Assembly: GCF_014647795.1 (NCBI RefSeq)
Contig: NZ_BMPW01000007.1
Coordinates: 186,001-250,000 of the forward strand
Source of the DNA: Actinoplanes campanulatus
Lineage (GTDB): Bacteria > Actinomycetota > Actinomycetes > Mycobacteriales > Micromonosporaceae
Reading direction: 5' to 3'
Length of the DNA: 64,000 nt
Both the position numbers and the translations under genes were made by a program. Shown in pieces: positions 18,469 through 28,801 of the stretch; the stretch's first letter is position 1, and every line of letters starts with the position of its first letter. Below the pieces are notes generated by a model. That model had not been told where the DNA came from. It worked only from the letters and a program-made list of their open reading frames with translations, and searched no databases.

Positions 18469-21400
18469 TCAGCTGTAGGGGCGCAACCAGCCCTTGGCCC
18501 GCCAGACGCTCACCGCCCTCATCTGCGAGAACGAGCAGGCGGCGCAGTGCGGGAAGAGCCGTTGCGTGGTGCCCGGCGGCACGAAGAACGAGACGGGCTG
18601 GTGGTCGGGGATCCACCATCCGGTCTTCGTGCCGGGCAGCGGCACCCCGCAGGTGTGGCAGCCGTACCGGTCGCCGATCTGGTTGAGGAAGAAGCGCTGT
18701 CCCTCGTCGAAGGTCTGCGACCGGCTGCGTGAGGCGATCGACCGGGCCGCGTACGGGCCGGGCACGAACAGGCCGCCGCCGGTCTCCAGCCAGAACTCGT
18801 CGGACTCCGACACCTGCCGGAGCGGGCAGGCGGCGCCGACCTGTCCCCGCAGGTCGATGAGGCCGGGGTCGTTGTCGTTGTGGTTGAGTGCCGCGATGCC
18901 GGACGGCGTACGGACGTAGTAGGTGTGGATGTCGGCGACGGTCAGGTTGTGGACGGTCGTGTGCTCGCCGCGCACCTCGACCGCGAGGACCTCGACGTCG
19001 CGGCCGGTGGTGTCGCGCAGCCGGTCGCCGTCGTGCACCTCGGCGGCCGGCACCCAGCCGCGCCCGCGCACCCAGAACGGGTGCCCGCCGGTGGCGGTGA
19101 GCTCCTCGCCGTCGCCGGTGAGGGTCAGGTCGACGAGTGTCTTGTCGCCGGTGCCCTCGATGGCCGCGGTGACCTGCCGGCTCGCGCTGCGCCCGGTCTC
19201 CGGGTCGGTGGCGAGCACCGCGTCGCCGGGGCGGACGTCCTCGATCGGTTCGGCCGTGCCGTCGGCCATCACCACCAGTGTTCCGGCGGCGAAGGAGTTG
19301 CAGCCTTCCTTGCGCTGCTGTTTCTTGGCGCCTTCGGTGGCCTTGCGGGTGGTCTGTTTGGCCTGTTGGCCGGTCTCCTTCGCGCCGGAGGAGGCGGATT
19401 CGACGGCCTTCTTGTACTTGTTGGTGTCGGCCGCCTCGTCGGCGGTGGCGCCGGCCCGTTTCAGCTTGCGCGGGATGTTGGCGAGCGCGGCCTTGGCGGA
19501 TTTCAGTTTCCCGTACGCCTCGATGAGGCGCCGTCCGACGCCGACCGCCTTGATCATCACCTTGGCGGCCTTGAAGAGCTTGCCCCACGGTACGGCCTGC
19601 AGTGCCGTGGAGATGCATGCCACGATGTCGCCCTCGGTGACGCAGGCTTTGGCGTCGTTGAAGCCGACCAGGTCGAGGATGAGGTTGACGATCTCGTCGG
19701 CGATCTGCTTGACGAACTTGTCGGCCTCGTCGACGAGGTTCTTGGCGTCCAGGTAGCCCGGGTTGTCGACGCATTCCGGGTCGCTGGTGTCGGCCTCGCA
19801 CTGTGCCGAGGTCTGCGGGTCGAGCGGGGCCGGCGCCTGGTAGTTGGGGTTGTAGATGCTCTCGTAGTGTTCCGAGATCGGGTCGCGGCCGGTCGGGTCG
19901 GTCAGCACGCTCGGCCGGTTGTCGGCGTAGGCGTACGCCGAGATCGCCGTGTCGGTGGCGGGCTGGCTGACCGGGTCCTGGGCGTCGAACCGGCCGGTGC
20001 CCGGGTCGTAGTTGCGGGCCCGCAGCTGGTAGCGGTCGCCCTGGCTGTCGTCGTGGTAGCCGCCCGCGTACCGCATCGGGTTGTCCGGGGCGGTGTCGGA
20101 CAGTTTCGTGCCGCCGTCGGTGAGCCCGGTGCCGCGGGCCTTTCCGAACGGGTCGTACCGGTAGGACCATTCGGCGGCGCCGGTGGGTGAGACGACGGCG
20201 GCGACCCCGCCGAGCCAGTCCCGGGCGTACGTGTGAGCCCCGTCCCCGGCGAGCAGGGCCAGCGGTGAGCCGGCCGGGTCGTACAGGAAGGACCGCGACG
20301 TGCCGCCGGTGCTGTCCACCGCGAGCTGCGGCATGCCGCCCGCGTTGACGTCCCAGGCCCATTTCTGCACGGTCTGCCCGGCGCCGGCGCCGGTGGTCGC
20401 CGAGATCCGGTTGCCGGATCCGTCGTACTGGTAGACCGTGGTGACGCCGCTGACCGTCGCGGACGTCATGGTGTGGTCGAGGGCGTAGGTGTAGGTCTCG
20501 CCGCCGGTCCTGGTTTGGTTGCCCTCCAGGTCGTACTCGAAGGCGCGGGTGCTGGCCGCGGTGCCGGTGACCGTCTCGCGGGTGAGCTGGTCGGCGGCGT
20601 CGTAGGTGTAGGTGGCGGTGGTGTTCTCGCCCGGCGCCACGCGTTTCTGCGTGGCCCGGTTGCCGACCAGGTCGTAGGTGTAGTCGATCCGCTCCCCCGA
20701 CGCCCCCGCACACGTGGTCGCCCCGTAGCAGGCGGAGGTCAGCCGGTTCGCCTTGTCGTACAGGTAGGCGGTGGTCTCGGTGATCGTCGGCGTCCCGGCC
20801 GAGGTGCGCTGGGAGGTGACGTTCGTGGGGTTGCCGGCCGGGTCGAGGGTCAGGTCGAAGCCGGCGACGACCTGGTCGCCCTTGGTGGTGGCGACCGAGG
20901 TGAGCCGGCCGGCCCGGTCGTAGCCGCGATCCTCCACATAGCCGGTCGACGACGGGTGCGTGACCCTGGTGAGGTTGTCGGCGACGTCGTAGGTGAAGCC
21001 GTACCGGTCGGCGTTGCCGCCCTTGGCCGAGGTGAGCGCGGTGATCCGGTCGCCCTCGTCGTACTCGGCGGTGATCCGGGTCCCGTCCGGGTAGGTGCGG
21101 GCGGTGATCCGGTCGTCGTCGTCGTAGCCGTAGGTGAAGACCTCGGCGCCGCGCTGGACCTCGGTGAGCCGGCCGGTCCGGTCGTAGACGCGGTCCTGCA
21201 CGCCGCCCGGGTCGGCCGAGGAGACGAGCCGGTTCTTCGCGTCGTAGCCGAACGTGTAGGTGAACCCGTCGGCGCCCATCCGTTTGGCGATCAGCCGGTT
21301 CAGGTTGTCGTAGGTGTAGAAGATGGTCCGGGCCGGGCGGATCGGGTCCGGGCGGTCCGGTTGATCCGAGTCGACCTGCCGGGCGGTGACCTGCTCGATC

Positions 21401-24400
21401 AGGTTGGAGTCGGCGTCGTACACCATCTCCCGGCGCCGTCCGAGCGGGTCGGTGCTGACGATCGCGCGGCCGGCCCGGTCGTACTCCAGGCTGGACACGC
21501 GGCCGAGCGGGTCGGTCCGCTTGATCACGTTGCCGTTGGCGTCGTACGTGTACCGCGTCGACTGCTGTTCCCCGCTGGCGTCGGGCCCGAGCACCGAGGC
21601 CAGCCGGTCCGCGGCGTCGTACGTGTAGCGGGTGATCTGGCTCTTCGGGTCGGTGACCGAGACGACCTGGTTGTTGGCGTCGTAGGCGGTGCGGGTGACG
21701 TTGCCCAGCGGGTCGGTGGTGGTCTCCAGGTTGCCGGCCGGGTCGTAGGCGTAGCGGGTGGTGTAGGCGTCCGGGTCGGCGCCGGCCACGTTGCCGCGCG
21801 GTTCGGTGATCGACACCGGGCGGCCGTCGTCGTCGTAGCGCCAGGTGATCACGCCGCCGTTCGGGGTGGTCTGCTTGAGCGGGTTGCCGGCGTCGTCGTA
21901 CTCGATGGCGGCCGCCCCGGAGGCGCCGGTCGATCCGGTGCGCCGGTTGGCCGAGTCGAACGAGTGGGTGAGTTTCTGTCCCTTCTCGTCGGTCATCTCG
22001 GTGACGTTGCCGTTGGCGTCGTAGCCGACCTTGGTGGCGACGTTGAACTCGTCGCGCTGTTCGACCGGCCGGTCCATCTCGTCGAAGCCGGTGTCGACCT
22101 GCACCCGCTGGCCGCCGGAGCCGTAGGGCCGGTCGGCCTGGATCAGGTTGCCGTTGTAGTCGTAGTGGAAGACCGTGGTGAACAGGGTCTTGTCCGCGCC
22201 GGGCAGGTTGCCCCGCGGGGACGTCTCGGTGGCCTGGCGGCCCTCGCTGTCGTAGGTGCGGGAGGTGACGTTGCCCTGCCCGTCGGTCTCGGTGGCGAGC
22301 CGCCCGCCGGGCGTCCACGTCTTCGACGTGACGTTGCCGATCGGGTCCTTCACGGTGACGACGCGGCTGTTCCTGTCGTACGTGAGTCGCGTCGAGTTGG
22401 CGAGCGGGTCGGTGACGACGACCGGGTTGCCGAGTTCGTCGTAGTCGGTGCGGGACGGCTGGCTCTTGCCCGGCTGCCACACCTCCCGGACGCGGCTCTG
22501 CTGGTCGTAGACGATCCGGGTGCGGTACCTGGCCGGGTCGGCACCGGTCACGGTGCCGCGCGGGTCGACGATCGTGGTCATCCGGCCGGTCAGGTCGTAG
22601 GTCATCTCGGTGCGGCGGCCGGTCGGGCTGATCTCGGCGGTGCGGTTGCCGTGGGTGTCGTACTCGTACCGGGTGGTCTTGTCTCGCTGGTCAGTGCGGG
22701 TGACGACCTGGCCCTTGGCGTCGTACGTGTACTCGTACCCCTTCTGTCCGGGGTCGCTCTGCCCGGTCATCTCGTTGTTGTCGTTGAACGTGTACCGCCA
22801 CGTGTTGCCGCGCCCGTCCTTGTGCGCGGTCATGTTGTTGCGGTCGTCGAAGGTGTTCTCGGTGGTGTAGGCGAACGGTTCCGGGGCGGTCCGCGACACC
22901 GGGTTGCCGTTCGCGTCGTGGCCGGTGGACTCCTGGTTGCCCTTGGCGTCGACGACCAGGTTTCGGCGCAGTCTGCCGTCGTAGCGGTGGTTGACGACGT
23001 CCTGGTTGGCGTTGCGGGAGTAGATCAGGACGCTGTTGCGGTAGCCGTCGACGGTCTCGACGCCGTCCGGGTCACGGGTGGTGGCGACCGTGTCGGCGCC
23101 GCCGTCGGTGGACGCCTGGGTGGTGAAGGTGGTGGCGCCGCCCTCCGGGTCGAGCTGCCTGACCACCCGGCCGGCGGTGTACTCGTTGCGGATCGCCGGG
23201 GCGCCGCGGGCGTCGACGACCTCGGTGAGCAGGCCGGTCGCGCCGTAGCGGTACTGGGTGGTGAAGCCGCGCGGGTCCTGGATCTTGGCGAGCCGGCCGG
23301 CCTCGTAGTCGAACTGCGCGGACCGGTTGTCCGGCAGGGTGATCTTGAAGATGCGGCGCAGGTCGCGGCGCCATTCCAGGCGGACCACCCGGCCGGACGC
23401 GTCGGTGATGGTGGAGACCAGGCCGTCGGTGTCGTAGGCGAGGGTGACGCCGTGGCCGCGGGCGTTCTTGACCGAGACGAGGCGGCCCTGGGTGTCGAAC
23501 CGCACCCGGCGCTGGTCCGGGGTGAGCAGTTGCCAGCCGCCGTCGACGGTGGTGAGTGTGGACCGGATGCCGGCCGGGACGTCGAAGGCGCCGTCCGCCC
23601 GGCGGGTGTAGACGGCTTCCGATCCGTCCTCGGCGCGGACCCGTACCGAGCCTTCGGCGGCCACGACCTGGGCGTCGTAGGTCCAGCTCCAGCCGGTGCC
23701 GAACATGCCGACCGCCGGGTTGGCCGAGGAGTAGTAGCGGCTGGCGGAGAACGGGATGCCGTAGGAGGCCATCACGAAGTCGTGTTCGGTGCGGGAGAAC
23801 GCGCCGGTGGCGGTGTTGACGCCGGCTCCGCGGATGGCCTGGCCGTTGAGGACCGGCCCGAGCACGGTCGGGCATCCGCAGCCGACCGCCTGGCCGGCCG
23901 GGAGCGCCGGCGGCACGTCGGTGGTCCGCGGCTCGGCCGGGTTCGACGGCGGTGACGCGGCCTCCGACCCGTCGGCCTGGACGACGGTGATCACGGCGTG
24001 GTATTCGCGGGCCGGGTTCAGGACCCAGCCCTCGGCGGCGCCGAGGCTGCGGCAGAACTCGCGGGGTGTCCCGCAGTCGGCGACGTCGTTCTGGCCGAGG
24101 TCGGCCGAGCGCTGTTCGGCGCCGGATGCGACGTCGGTGACGGTCACCCACCAGCGGGCCCAGGACTGCGGGTTGCCGCGGTCGAGGTCGCCGTTGAAGT
24201 AGAGGACGAGTGAGGTGTCGCCGAGCAGGTAGCCCGGCCGTAGCAGCGGGTCGACGGCCTGGAGCACGGCCGGTTCGGCGGTGCGTGCGGCCACCGCGGC
24301 GGACACCGGTTTCCCGGCCGCCTCGATGGCCGGCGGCACGGCCGGAGCGGTCACTCCGTCGGAGAGACCATGTCGTGGTGCGGCTGAGGCGGGCACGCCG

Positions 24401-24543
24401 CGCTGCACCGGTCCCTGTCCGGGTACGGCCACCGGCGCTCCGGGTGCGGCGACGGCGAGCCGTGGCGTACCGGTGAGCATGGTGACGATGAGAATCAGTG
24501 TCAGGGCATGGCAGAGCAGCCGGAATGCCGGCAGTGTCTTCAC
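18469..24543 (-). CDS. RHS/YD-repeat polymorphic toxin with Hint domain
   Basis: This exported giant protein (2024 residues) has a signal peptide at 1-32, an N-terminal region with a DUF6531-like block (FSRTEHDFVMASYGIPFSASR), then dozens of YD repeats (about 300-1450). The RHS core end (RYDPFGKARG, then MRYAGGYHDDSQGDRYQLRARNYDP) follows. A Lys/Ala-rich linker precedes a Hint autoprocessing domain starting at C1748 (CNSFAAGTLVVMADG). The last 130 residues are the variable toxin. They carry GCHTCG, a central WWIPDHQPVSF and FPHCAACS, which looks like a zinc-ribboned HNH/treble-clef nuclease (inference). Release by Hint cleavage and delivery to neighbours is the family model. A CebR-like palindrome lies 80 bases upstream. 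Confidence 0.9.
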   Translation of the reverse strand: MKTLPAFRLLCHALTLILIVTMLTGTPRLAVAAPGAPVAVPGQGPVQRGVPASAAPRHGLSDGVTAPAVPPAIEAAGKPVSAAVAARTAEPAVLQAVDPLLRPGYLLGDTSLVLYFNGDLDRGNPQSWARWWVTVTDVASGAEQRSADLGQNDVADCGTPREFCRSLGAAEGWVLNPAREYHAVITVVQADGSEAASPPSNPAEPRTTDVPPALPAGQAVGCGCPTVLGPVLNGQAIRGAGVNTATGAFSRTEHDFVMASYGIPFSASRYYSSANPAVGMFGTGWSWTYDAQVVAAEGSVRVRAEDGSEAVYTRRADGAFDVPAGIRSTLTTVDGGWQLLTPDQRRVRFDTQGRLVSVKNARGHGVTLAYDTDGLVSTITDASGRVVRLEWRRDLRRIFKITLPDNRSAQFDYEAGRLAKIQDPRGFTTQYRYGATGLLTEVVDARGAPAIRNEYTAGRVVRQLDPEGGATTFTTQASTDGGADTVATTRDPDGVETVDGYRNSVLIYSRNANQDVVNHRYDGRLRRNLVVDAKGNQESTGHDANGNPVSRTAPEPFAYTTENTFDDRNNMTAHKDGRGNTWRYTFNDNNEMTGQSDPGQKGYEYTYDAKGQVVTRTDQRDKTTRYEYDTHGNRTAEISPTGRRTEMTYDLTGRMTTIVDPRGTVTGADPARYRTRIVYDQQSRVREVWQPGKSQPSRTDYDELGNPVVVTDPLANSTRLTYDRNSRVVTVKDPIGNVTSKTWTPGGRLATETDGQGNVTSRTYDSEGRQATETSPRGNLPGADKTLFTTVFHYDYNGNLIQADRPYGSGGQRVQVDTGFDEMDRPVEQRDEFNVATKVGYDANGNVTEMTDEKGQKLTHSFDSANRRTGSTGASGAAAIEYDDAGNPLKQTTPNGGVITWRYDDDGRPVSITEPRGNVAGADPDAYTTRYAYDPAGNLETTTDPLGNVTRTAYDANNQVVSVTDPKSQITRYTYDAADRLASVLGPDASGEQQSTRYTYDANGNVIKRTDPLGRVSSLEYDRAGRAIVSTDPLGRRREMVYDADSNLIEQVTARQVDSDQPDRPDPIRPARTIFYTYDNLNRLIAKRMGADGFTYTFGYDAKNRLVSSADPGGVQDRVYDRTGRLTEVQRGAEVFTYGYDDDDRITARTYPDGTRITAEYDEGDRITALTSAKGGNADRYGFTYDVADNLTRVTHPSSTGYVEDRGYDRAGRLTSVATTKGDQVVAGFDLTLDPAGNPTNVTSQRTSAGTPTITETTAYLYDKANRLTSACYGATTCAGASGERIDYTYDLVGNRATQKRVAPGENTTATYTYDAADQLTRETVTGTAASTRAFEYDLEGNQTRTGGETYTYALDHTMTSATVSGVTTVYQYDGSGNRISATTGAGAGQTVQKWAWDVNAGGMPQLAVDSTGGTSRSFLYDPAGSPLALLAGDGAHTYARDWLGGVAAVVSPTGAAEWSYRYDPFGKARGTGLTDGGTKLSDTAPDNPMRYAGGYHDDSQGDRYQLRARNYDPGTGRFDAQDPVSQPATDTAISAYAYADNRPSVLTDPTGRDPISEHYESIYNPNYQAPAPLDPQTSAQCEADTSDPECVDNPGYLDAKNLVDEADKFVKQIADEIVNLILDLVGFNDAKACVTEGDIVACISTALQAVPWGKLFKAAKVMIKAVGVGRRLIEAYGKLKSAKAALANIPRKLKRAGATADEAADTNKYKKAVESASSGAKETGQQAKQTTRKATEGAKKQQRKEGCNSFAAGTLVVMADGTAEPIEDVRPGDAVLATDPETGRSASRQVTAAIEGTGDKTLVDLTLTGDGEELTATGGHPFWVRGRGWVPAAEVHDGDRLRDTTGRDVEVLAVEVRGEHTTVHNLTVADIHTYYVRTPSGIAALNHNDNDPGLIDLRGQVGAACPLRQVSESDEFWLETGGGLFVPGPYAARSIASRSRSQTFDEGQRFFLNQIGDRYGCHTCGVPLPGTKTGWWIPDHQPVSFFVPPGTTQRLFPHCAACSFSQMRAVSVWRAKGWLRPYS

Positions 24544-24622
24544 GATGCGCCCCCGCGCAGTGGATGGACAAGCCGCCAGCCACCCTCACGGACATCGATG
24601 TGTACGATCAACCCCGTTTCCC

Positions 24623-24634
24623 GGGAGCGCTCCC
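24623..24634. promoter_or_regulatory. CebR-like operator palindrome upstream of the RHS gene
   Basis: A second perfect GGGAGCGCTCCC, with T before it when read on the minus strand. It is 80 bases upstream of the RHS toxin start, in a short AT-containing promoter region. Confidence 0.65.
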
Positions 24635-24689
24635 ACTGACCTGGGGTCAATCCCCCTTACATCTATAGATTTCGATTCTTACAGGTGGT

Positions 24690-25444
<755 letters not shown>

Positions 25445-25445
<1 letters not shown>

Positions 25446-26239
25446 CAGCGTTCCCTTCCGGCGCGGCGCTCCAGCCCGCGGACCAGCTGCGACATCGGCA
25501 GCGTGATCAGCAGGTAGAGCAGCCCGGCCACCACCAGCGGCGTCGGGTTGACCCGGGTGTTCAGCGTGTCGCCGGCGAACTTGGTCAGCTCGATGGTGGT
25601 CGCCGTGACGCCCAGCACGTACACCAGGGAGGTGTCCTTGGTCAGCAGGATGATCTCGTTGGTCAGCGGCGGGATGACGATCCGGAACGCCTGCGGCAGC
25701 ACGATCGAGATCATCGCGCGGGTGTGCGACATGCCGAGCGTGCGGGCCGCCTCGAGCTGCCCTTTCGGGACGGCCTGGATGCCGGCGCGGATGGTCTCGG
25801 CCATGTAGGCGGCGGCGGTCAGCCCGAGGCCGACCGTCACCGACCCGTAGACGCCGCCCGGGATCTCCCGGTCCGGAAACGCGAGCGGCACGCCGTACCC
25901 CACCATGAACAGCACCAACAGCGCCGGCAAACCCCGGAACAATTCGATGTACGCGGTCGCGAACCACCGGTACGGCGGGATCGACGACAACCGCATCAGC
26001 GCCAGGATCAGCCCCAGCGTCAGCCCGAACACGAACGCCAGCAGCGTGTAGACGATCGTGTTGCGCAACGCCACGGTGATCGCCCCGGGGAACATGCCGC
26101 GGGCGATGTCGAGCCGGAAGAACGCCTCGGACAGGCGCCCCCAGTCGGCGGCGGCCACCACGACGGCGATCACCAGGGCGAACACGAGATACCCGACGGC
26201 CTGGGCGATCCGTCGGCGGCGGCGGGGACTCAACCTCAT
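25445..26239 (-). CDS. Polar amino-acid ABC transporter permease
   Basis: This membrane subunit (264 residues) has five or six hydrophobic segments and the EAA loop that docks the ATPase ([24 protein letters not shown]). The segment [15 protein letters not shown] is typical of the HisM/GlnP family. Its start overlaps the binding-protein stop by four bases and its stop overlaps the ATPase start, a fully coupled operon. With a single permease gene the transporter is likely a homodimer in the membrane. Confidence 0.93.
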
Positions 26240-27051
26240 GAAGTGGGCTTGTCCCCGATCCAGGTGGCGTAGATCTTGTCGTACGTCCCGTCGGCCCGCG
26301 CCGCCGCGATCGCCTCGTTGACGGTCGTGAGCAGCGCGGTGTTGCCCTTCTTGACGGCGAAGCCGTACTGCTCTCCGGTGTCGAACCCGGCGGCGACGGC
26401 GACCCTACTCGGGTTGGCCTTGATGTACTCGTTCCAGACCGGCAGGTCGTTGACCGCCGCCACCACCTGGTTGGTGGCGAGCGCCTGCTGGAGGGCGGCG
26501 AGGTCGCGGTAGGAGACGACCTCGATGTCGAGCTTCTTCTCCGCCACCTGCTTCTTGATGTAGTCCTCGCCGGTGGTGCCGCCCTGCACGCCGAGCCGCT
26601 TGCCGGCCAGCTCCTCGAGGGTCTTGACCGGGCTGCCGGTGAGCACGGCGAGCGCCTGGGTGGCGTCGAAGTACGGTTCGGAGAAGTCGAGCACCTGTTT
26701 GCGCTCGTCGGTGATGGTCATCCCGGCGGCGGCGACGTCGCACTTGCCGGAGTTGAGGTCCGACCCGGACTTGATGCCCTCGAACGGCGTGTCGACGATC
26801 TCCTGGGTGACGCCGAGTTTCGTGGCGACCAGGTCGATGAGCGCCACGTCGAAGCCGACGACCTTGCCGCTGGAGTCCTTGGACTGGAACGGCGCGTAGG
26901 GAAGGTGGGTACAGGTGGTCAGCACGCCCGATTTGATCAGTGGGACCCCGCTCTCGCTGGTCCCGCCGGTGTCCTCCTTGGCGCACCCCGCGACCAGCAC
27001 CGCGGCGGCCGCCACAACGACGATCCTCTGGAAATATCCCTGCCTGTTCAC
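26236..27051 (-). CDS. Amino-acid-binding lipoprotein of the ABC transporter
   Basis: The solute-binding protein (271 residues) has a lipoprotein signal ending in VLVAGC (Cys 23), so it is tethered outside the membrane. The SBP-family-3 core includes [19 protein letters not shown], the [20 protein letters not shown] motif and the hinge region [19 protein letters not shown]. It captures a polar amino acid and hands it to the downstream permease. It is the first gene of the operon; about 150 bases separate it from the divergent protease gene and must hold both promoters. Confidence 0.93.
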   Translation of the reverse strand: MNRQGYFQRIVVVAAAAVLVAGCAKEDTGGTSESGVPLIKSGVLTTCTHLPYAPFQSKDSSGKVVGFDVALIDLVATKLGVTQEIVDTPFEGIKSGSDLNSGKCDVAAAGMTITDERKQVLDFSEPYFDATQALAVLTGSPVKTLEELAGKRLGVQGGTTGEDYIKKQVAEKKLDIEVVSYRDLAALQQALATNQVVAAVNDLPVWNEYIKANPSRVAVAAGFDTGEQYGFAVKKGNTALLTTVNEAIAAARADGTYDKIYATWIGDKPTS

Positions 27052-27199
27052 CGTCCCAGATTAATCCACAGTGGCCGATTCGGCCGGTTCATCATCCGAA
27101 CCAGAGGCACCACCTGGGATGTATTGATGAACGTAACTTTCTGGCAATCTTCGTGGCCGGGCACCCCGCCCGTTCCCCCGAAGGCAGAAGGGACGTTCT

Positions 27200-27931
27200 A
27201 TGCGCACCCCAGCCCGGATCCTGCTGGCCGCCGTCGTCGCCGTCGCCGGCCTGTTCACGCCCGCCGCCGCCCTCGCCGCACCCGGCGACCCCGGCCCGCT
27301 GGTCGTCGGCGGCCAGCCCGCCACCGAGAACTACTCGTTCATGGTCTACGTGTCCGGCTGCACCGGTTCGCTGATCAAGGCGAACTGGGCGGTCACCGCC
27401 AAACACTGCCCCACCCCCGCATCGGTACGGGTGGGCAGCGTCGACCGCGCGAGCGGCGGCACCGTCGTGGCCGTCCGCCGGGCCGTCAACCACCCGCGGA
27501 TCGACGTCAAACTGCTCGAACTGGCGTCGTCGGTGACCCACGCGCCGGCCCCGATCCCGACCGCCTCGGGCGCGGTCGGCACCGCCACCCGCATCATCGG
27601 CTGGGGCCAGACCTGCCCGACCCGCGGTTGCGGCTCCACTCCCCGGGTCGCCAACGAGCTGAACACCTCGATCGTCGCCGACAGCCGCTGCTCGGGCATC
27701 GACGCGGCGTACGAGATCTGCACCAACAACACCAACGGCACCGCCGGCGCCTGCTACGGCGACTCCGGCGGCCCGCAGGTGCGCCAGGTCAGCGGCCGCT
27801 GGGCACTGATCGGCGTCACCAGCCGCGCCGGCAACAACAGCTCCGTCTGCGCCACCGCCCCGTCCATCTACGGCGACCTGCCGTCCATCCGCGCCTGGGT
27901 GAACACGCAGGTCGGCGGCCTACCCGCCTGA
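27200..27931 (+). CDS. Secreted trypsin-like serine protease
   Basis: This chymotrypsin-fold (S1) peptidase has 243 residues. The ATG has AGAAGGGA upstream. A signal peptide ends near ALA-APG (residue 27), and the mature chain begins close to LVVGGQPA, the usual activation site. The triad is visible: VTAKHC, an Asp in HPRIDVKLLEL, and GDSGGP. Six or more Cys are placed for disulfides. It is one of the many secreted proteases of actinobacteria and ends at a palindromic terminator. Confidence 0.93.
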   Translation: MRTPARILLAAVVAVAGLFTPAAALAAPGDPGPLVVGGQPATENYSFMVYVSGCTGSLIKANWAVTAKHCPTPASVRVGSVDRASGGTVVAVRRAVNHPRIDVKLLELASSVTHAPAPIPTASGAVGTATRIIGWGQTCPTRGCGSTPRVANELNTSIVADSRCSGIDAAYEICTNNTNGTAGACYGDSGGPQVRQVSGRWALIGVTSRAGNNSSVCATAPSIYGDLPSIRAWVNTQVGGLPA

Positions 27932-27938
27932 TCCCCTC

Positions 27939-27963
27939 GGCCGGCGCGGAGTCCGCGCCGGCC
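27939..27963. terminator. Bidirectional terminator hairpin
   Basis: GGCCGGCGCGGA and TCCGCGCCGGCC form a perfect 12-bp stem around a single G. It lies between the protease stop (+) and the hemerythrin-gene stop (-). Confidence 0.75.
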
Positions 27964-27971
27964 CTCGGGCG

Positions 27972-28760
27972 TCAGACCGCGACGGTCACCCGCTCGAGAC
28001 GGATCTGCCACACGTCCGGCCCGTTCTGGAGCCATTCGACGGCCACCTGGCCGTGGTAGCGGGCGTCGATCTCGGCGAGCAGCGGCATCGGGGCGTGCGG
28101 CGCGACCAGGACCAGCGCCCCGTCGGCCGGGAGCGCGTCGATCGCCGCCAGCACCCGGGCGTGCCGCTGCCCGTGCGGCAGGTCGCGGACGTCCAGGCGC
28201 GGGTCGATGCTCAGCACCGCGGGCTCTCCTTCGCTGGGCGCGTCCCCACCGCAGCCGCAGTGGCCGCCGCAGCCCTCCTGCCCGCCGCCGCCGATCAGGT
28301 CGTGCATGCCGTCGAGCAGATCGGCCAGGCTGACGTCGCCGGCGGCCACCAGCAGGGGTACGACCAGGTCGTTCTCCTTGGCCAGATGCGTGGAGAAGAC
28401 GGCCTGCAAGGCGCGGGCCGCGGCCGCGGCGGCGACCGGCGCGCTGGTCTCCTCCAGTTCGGCGACCAGGGCCGCGATGGTCCGGTGCTCGTCGAGCATG
28501 CCGTCGACCAGCAGCCGCCCTCCGGGCCGGGCGGCGGCCGCCGGGTACAGGGCGTTCTCCTCGGCGTACGCGTGGGGCAGCAGTTCGGTGTGCAGCCAGC
28601 CGAGAAGGGCGTCGCGGTGGTGCCAGACCTGCCGCAGGCCGCCCATCTCCGCGGCCGCGACGAGGTCGGTGACGTGCCCGGTCAGCGCGGCGGCCAGTTG
28701 CCGGTGGTGGGTCACCACGGCCTGGGCGGCGCGGGCGTCGGCGTCGGTGTTGTGGGACAT
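27972..28760 (-). CDS. Hemerythrin-like domain protein with DUF2249
   Basis: The protein has 262 residues. The ATG at 28760 has AGGAGG five bases upstream. Residues 10-165 form a hemerythrin-like four-helix bundle with His/Glu metal ligands (VVTHHRQ, HAYAEENALYP, LDEHRTI, FSTHLAKENDLVVPLL). A Gly/Cys/His linker (GCGGHCGCGG) leads to a C-terminal DUF2249 domain (LDVRDLPHGQRHARVLAAIDAL). Such proteins bind a di-iron centre and are linked to oxygen, NO or iron sensing and to Fe-S repair. The divergent regulator 40 bases away, with conserved Cys, supports an NO/redox-responsive pair. Confidence 0.85.
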   Translation of the reverse strand: MSHNTDADARAAQAVVTHHRQLAAALTGHVTDLVAAAEMGGLRQVWHHRDALLGWLHTELLPHAYAEENALYPAAAARPGGRLLVDGMLDEHRTIAALVAELEETSAPVAAAAAARALQAVFSTHLAKENDLVVPLLVAAGDVSLADLLDGMHDLIGGGGQEGCGGHCGCGGDAPSEGEPAVLSIDPRLDVRDLPHGQRHARVLAAIDALPADGALVLVAPHAPMPLLAEIDARYHGQVAVEWLQNGPDVWQIRLERVTVAV

Positions 28761-28776
28761 GAGCCCTCCTGGTTTC

Positions 28777-28798
28777 AACGCTGTTCTGCGTTATAACG
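28777..28798. promoter_or_regulatory. Overlapping palindromes in the hemerythrin/regulator divergent promoter
   Basis: The 41-base gap holds AACGC(TGTTCT)GCGTT and an overlapping perfect CGTTATAACG, the latter containing a TATAAC -10-like hexamer for the plus-strand regulator. An operator bound by that regulator is likely. Confidence 0.5.
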
Positions 28799-28801
28799 TT
28801 A

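Noticed and set aside
18455-22480. 1341-codon minus-strand frame inside the RHS gene
   Set aside because: Arg/Pro/His-rich shadow of the true RHS frame.
19900-23700. Regular repeats that might suggest a CRISPR or satellite
   Set aside because: They are degenerate YD-repeat codons, not direct repeats with unique spacers.
20473-23955. 1160-codon open frame on the plus strand opposite the RHS gene
   Set aside because: Low-complexity Val/Gly/Arg/Asp translation caused by the GC-rich YD repeats; the minus-strand RHS frame has clear motifs.
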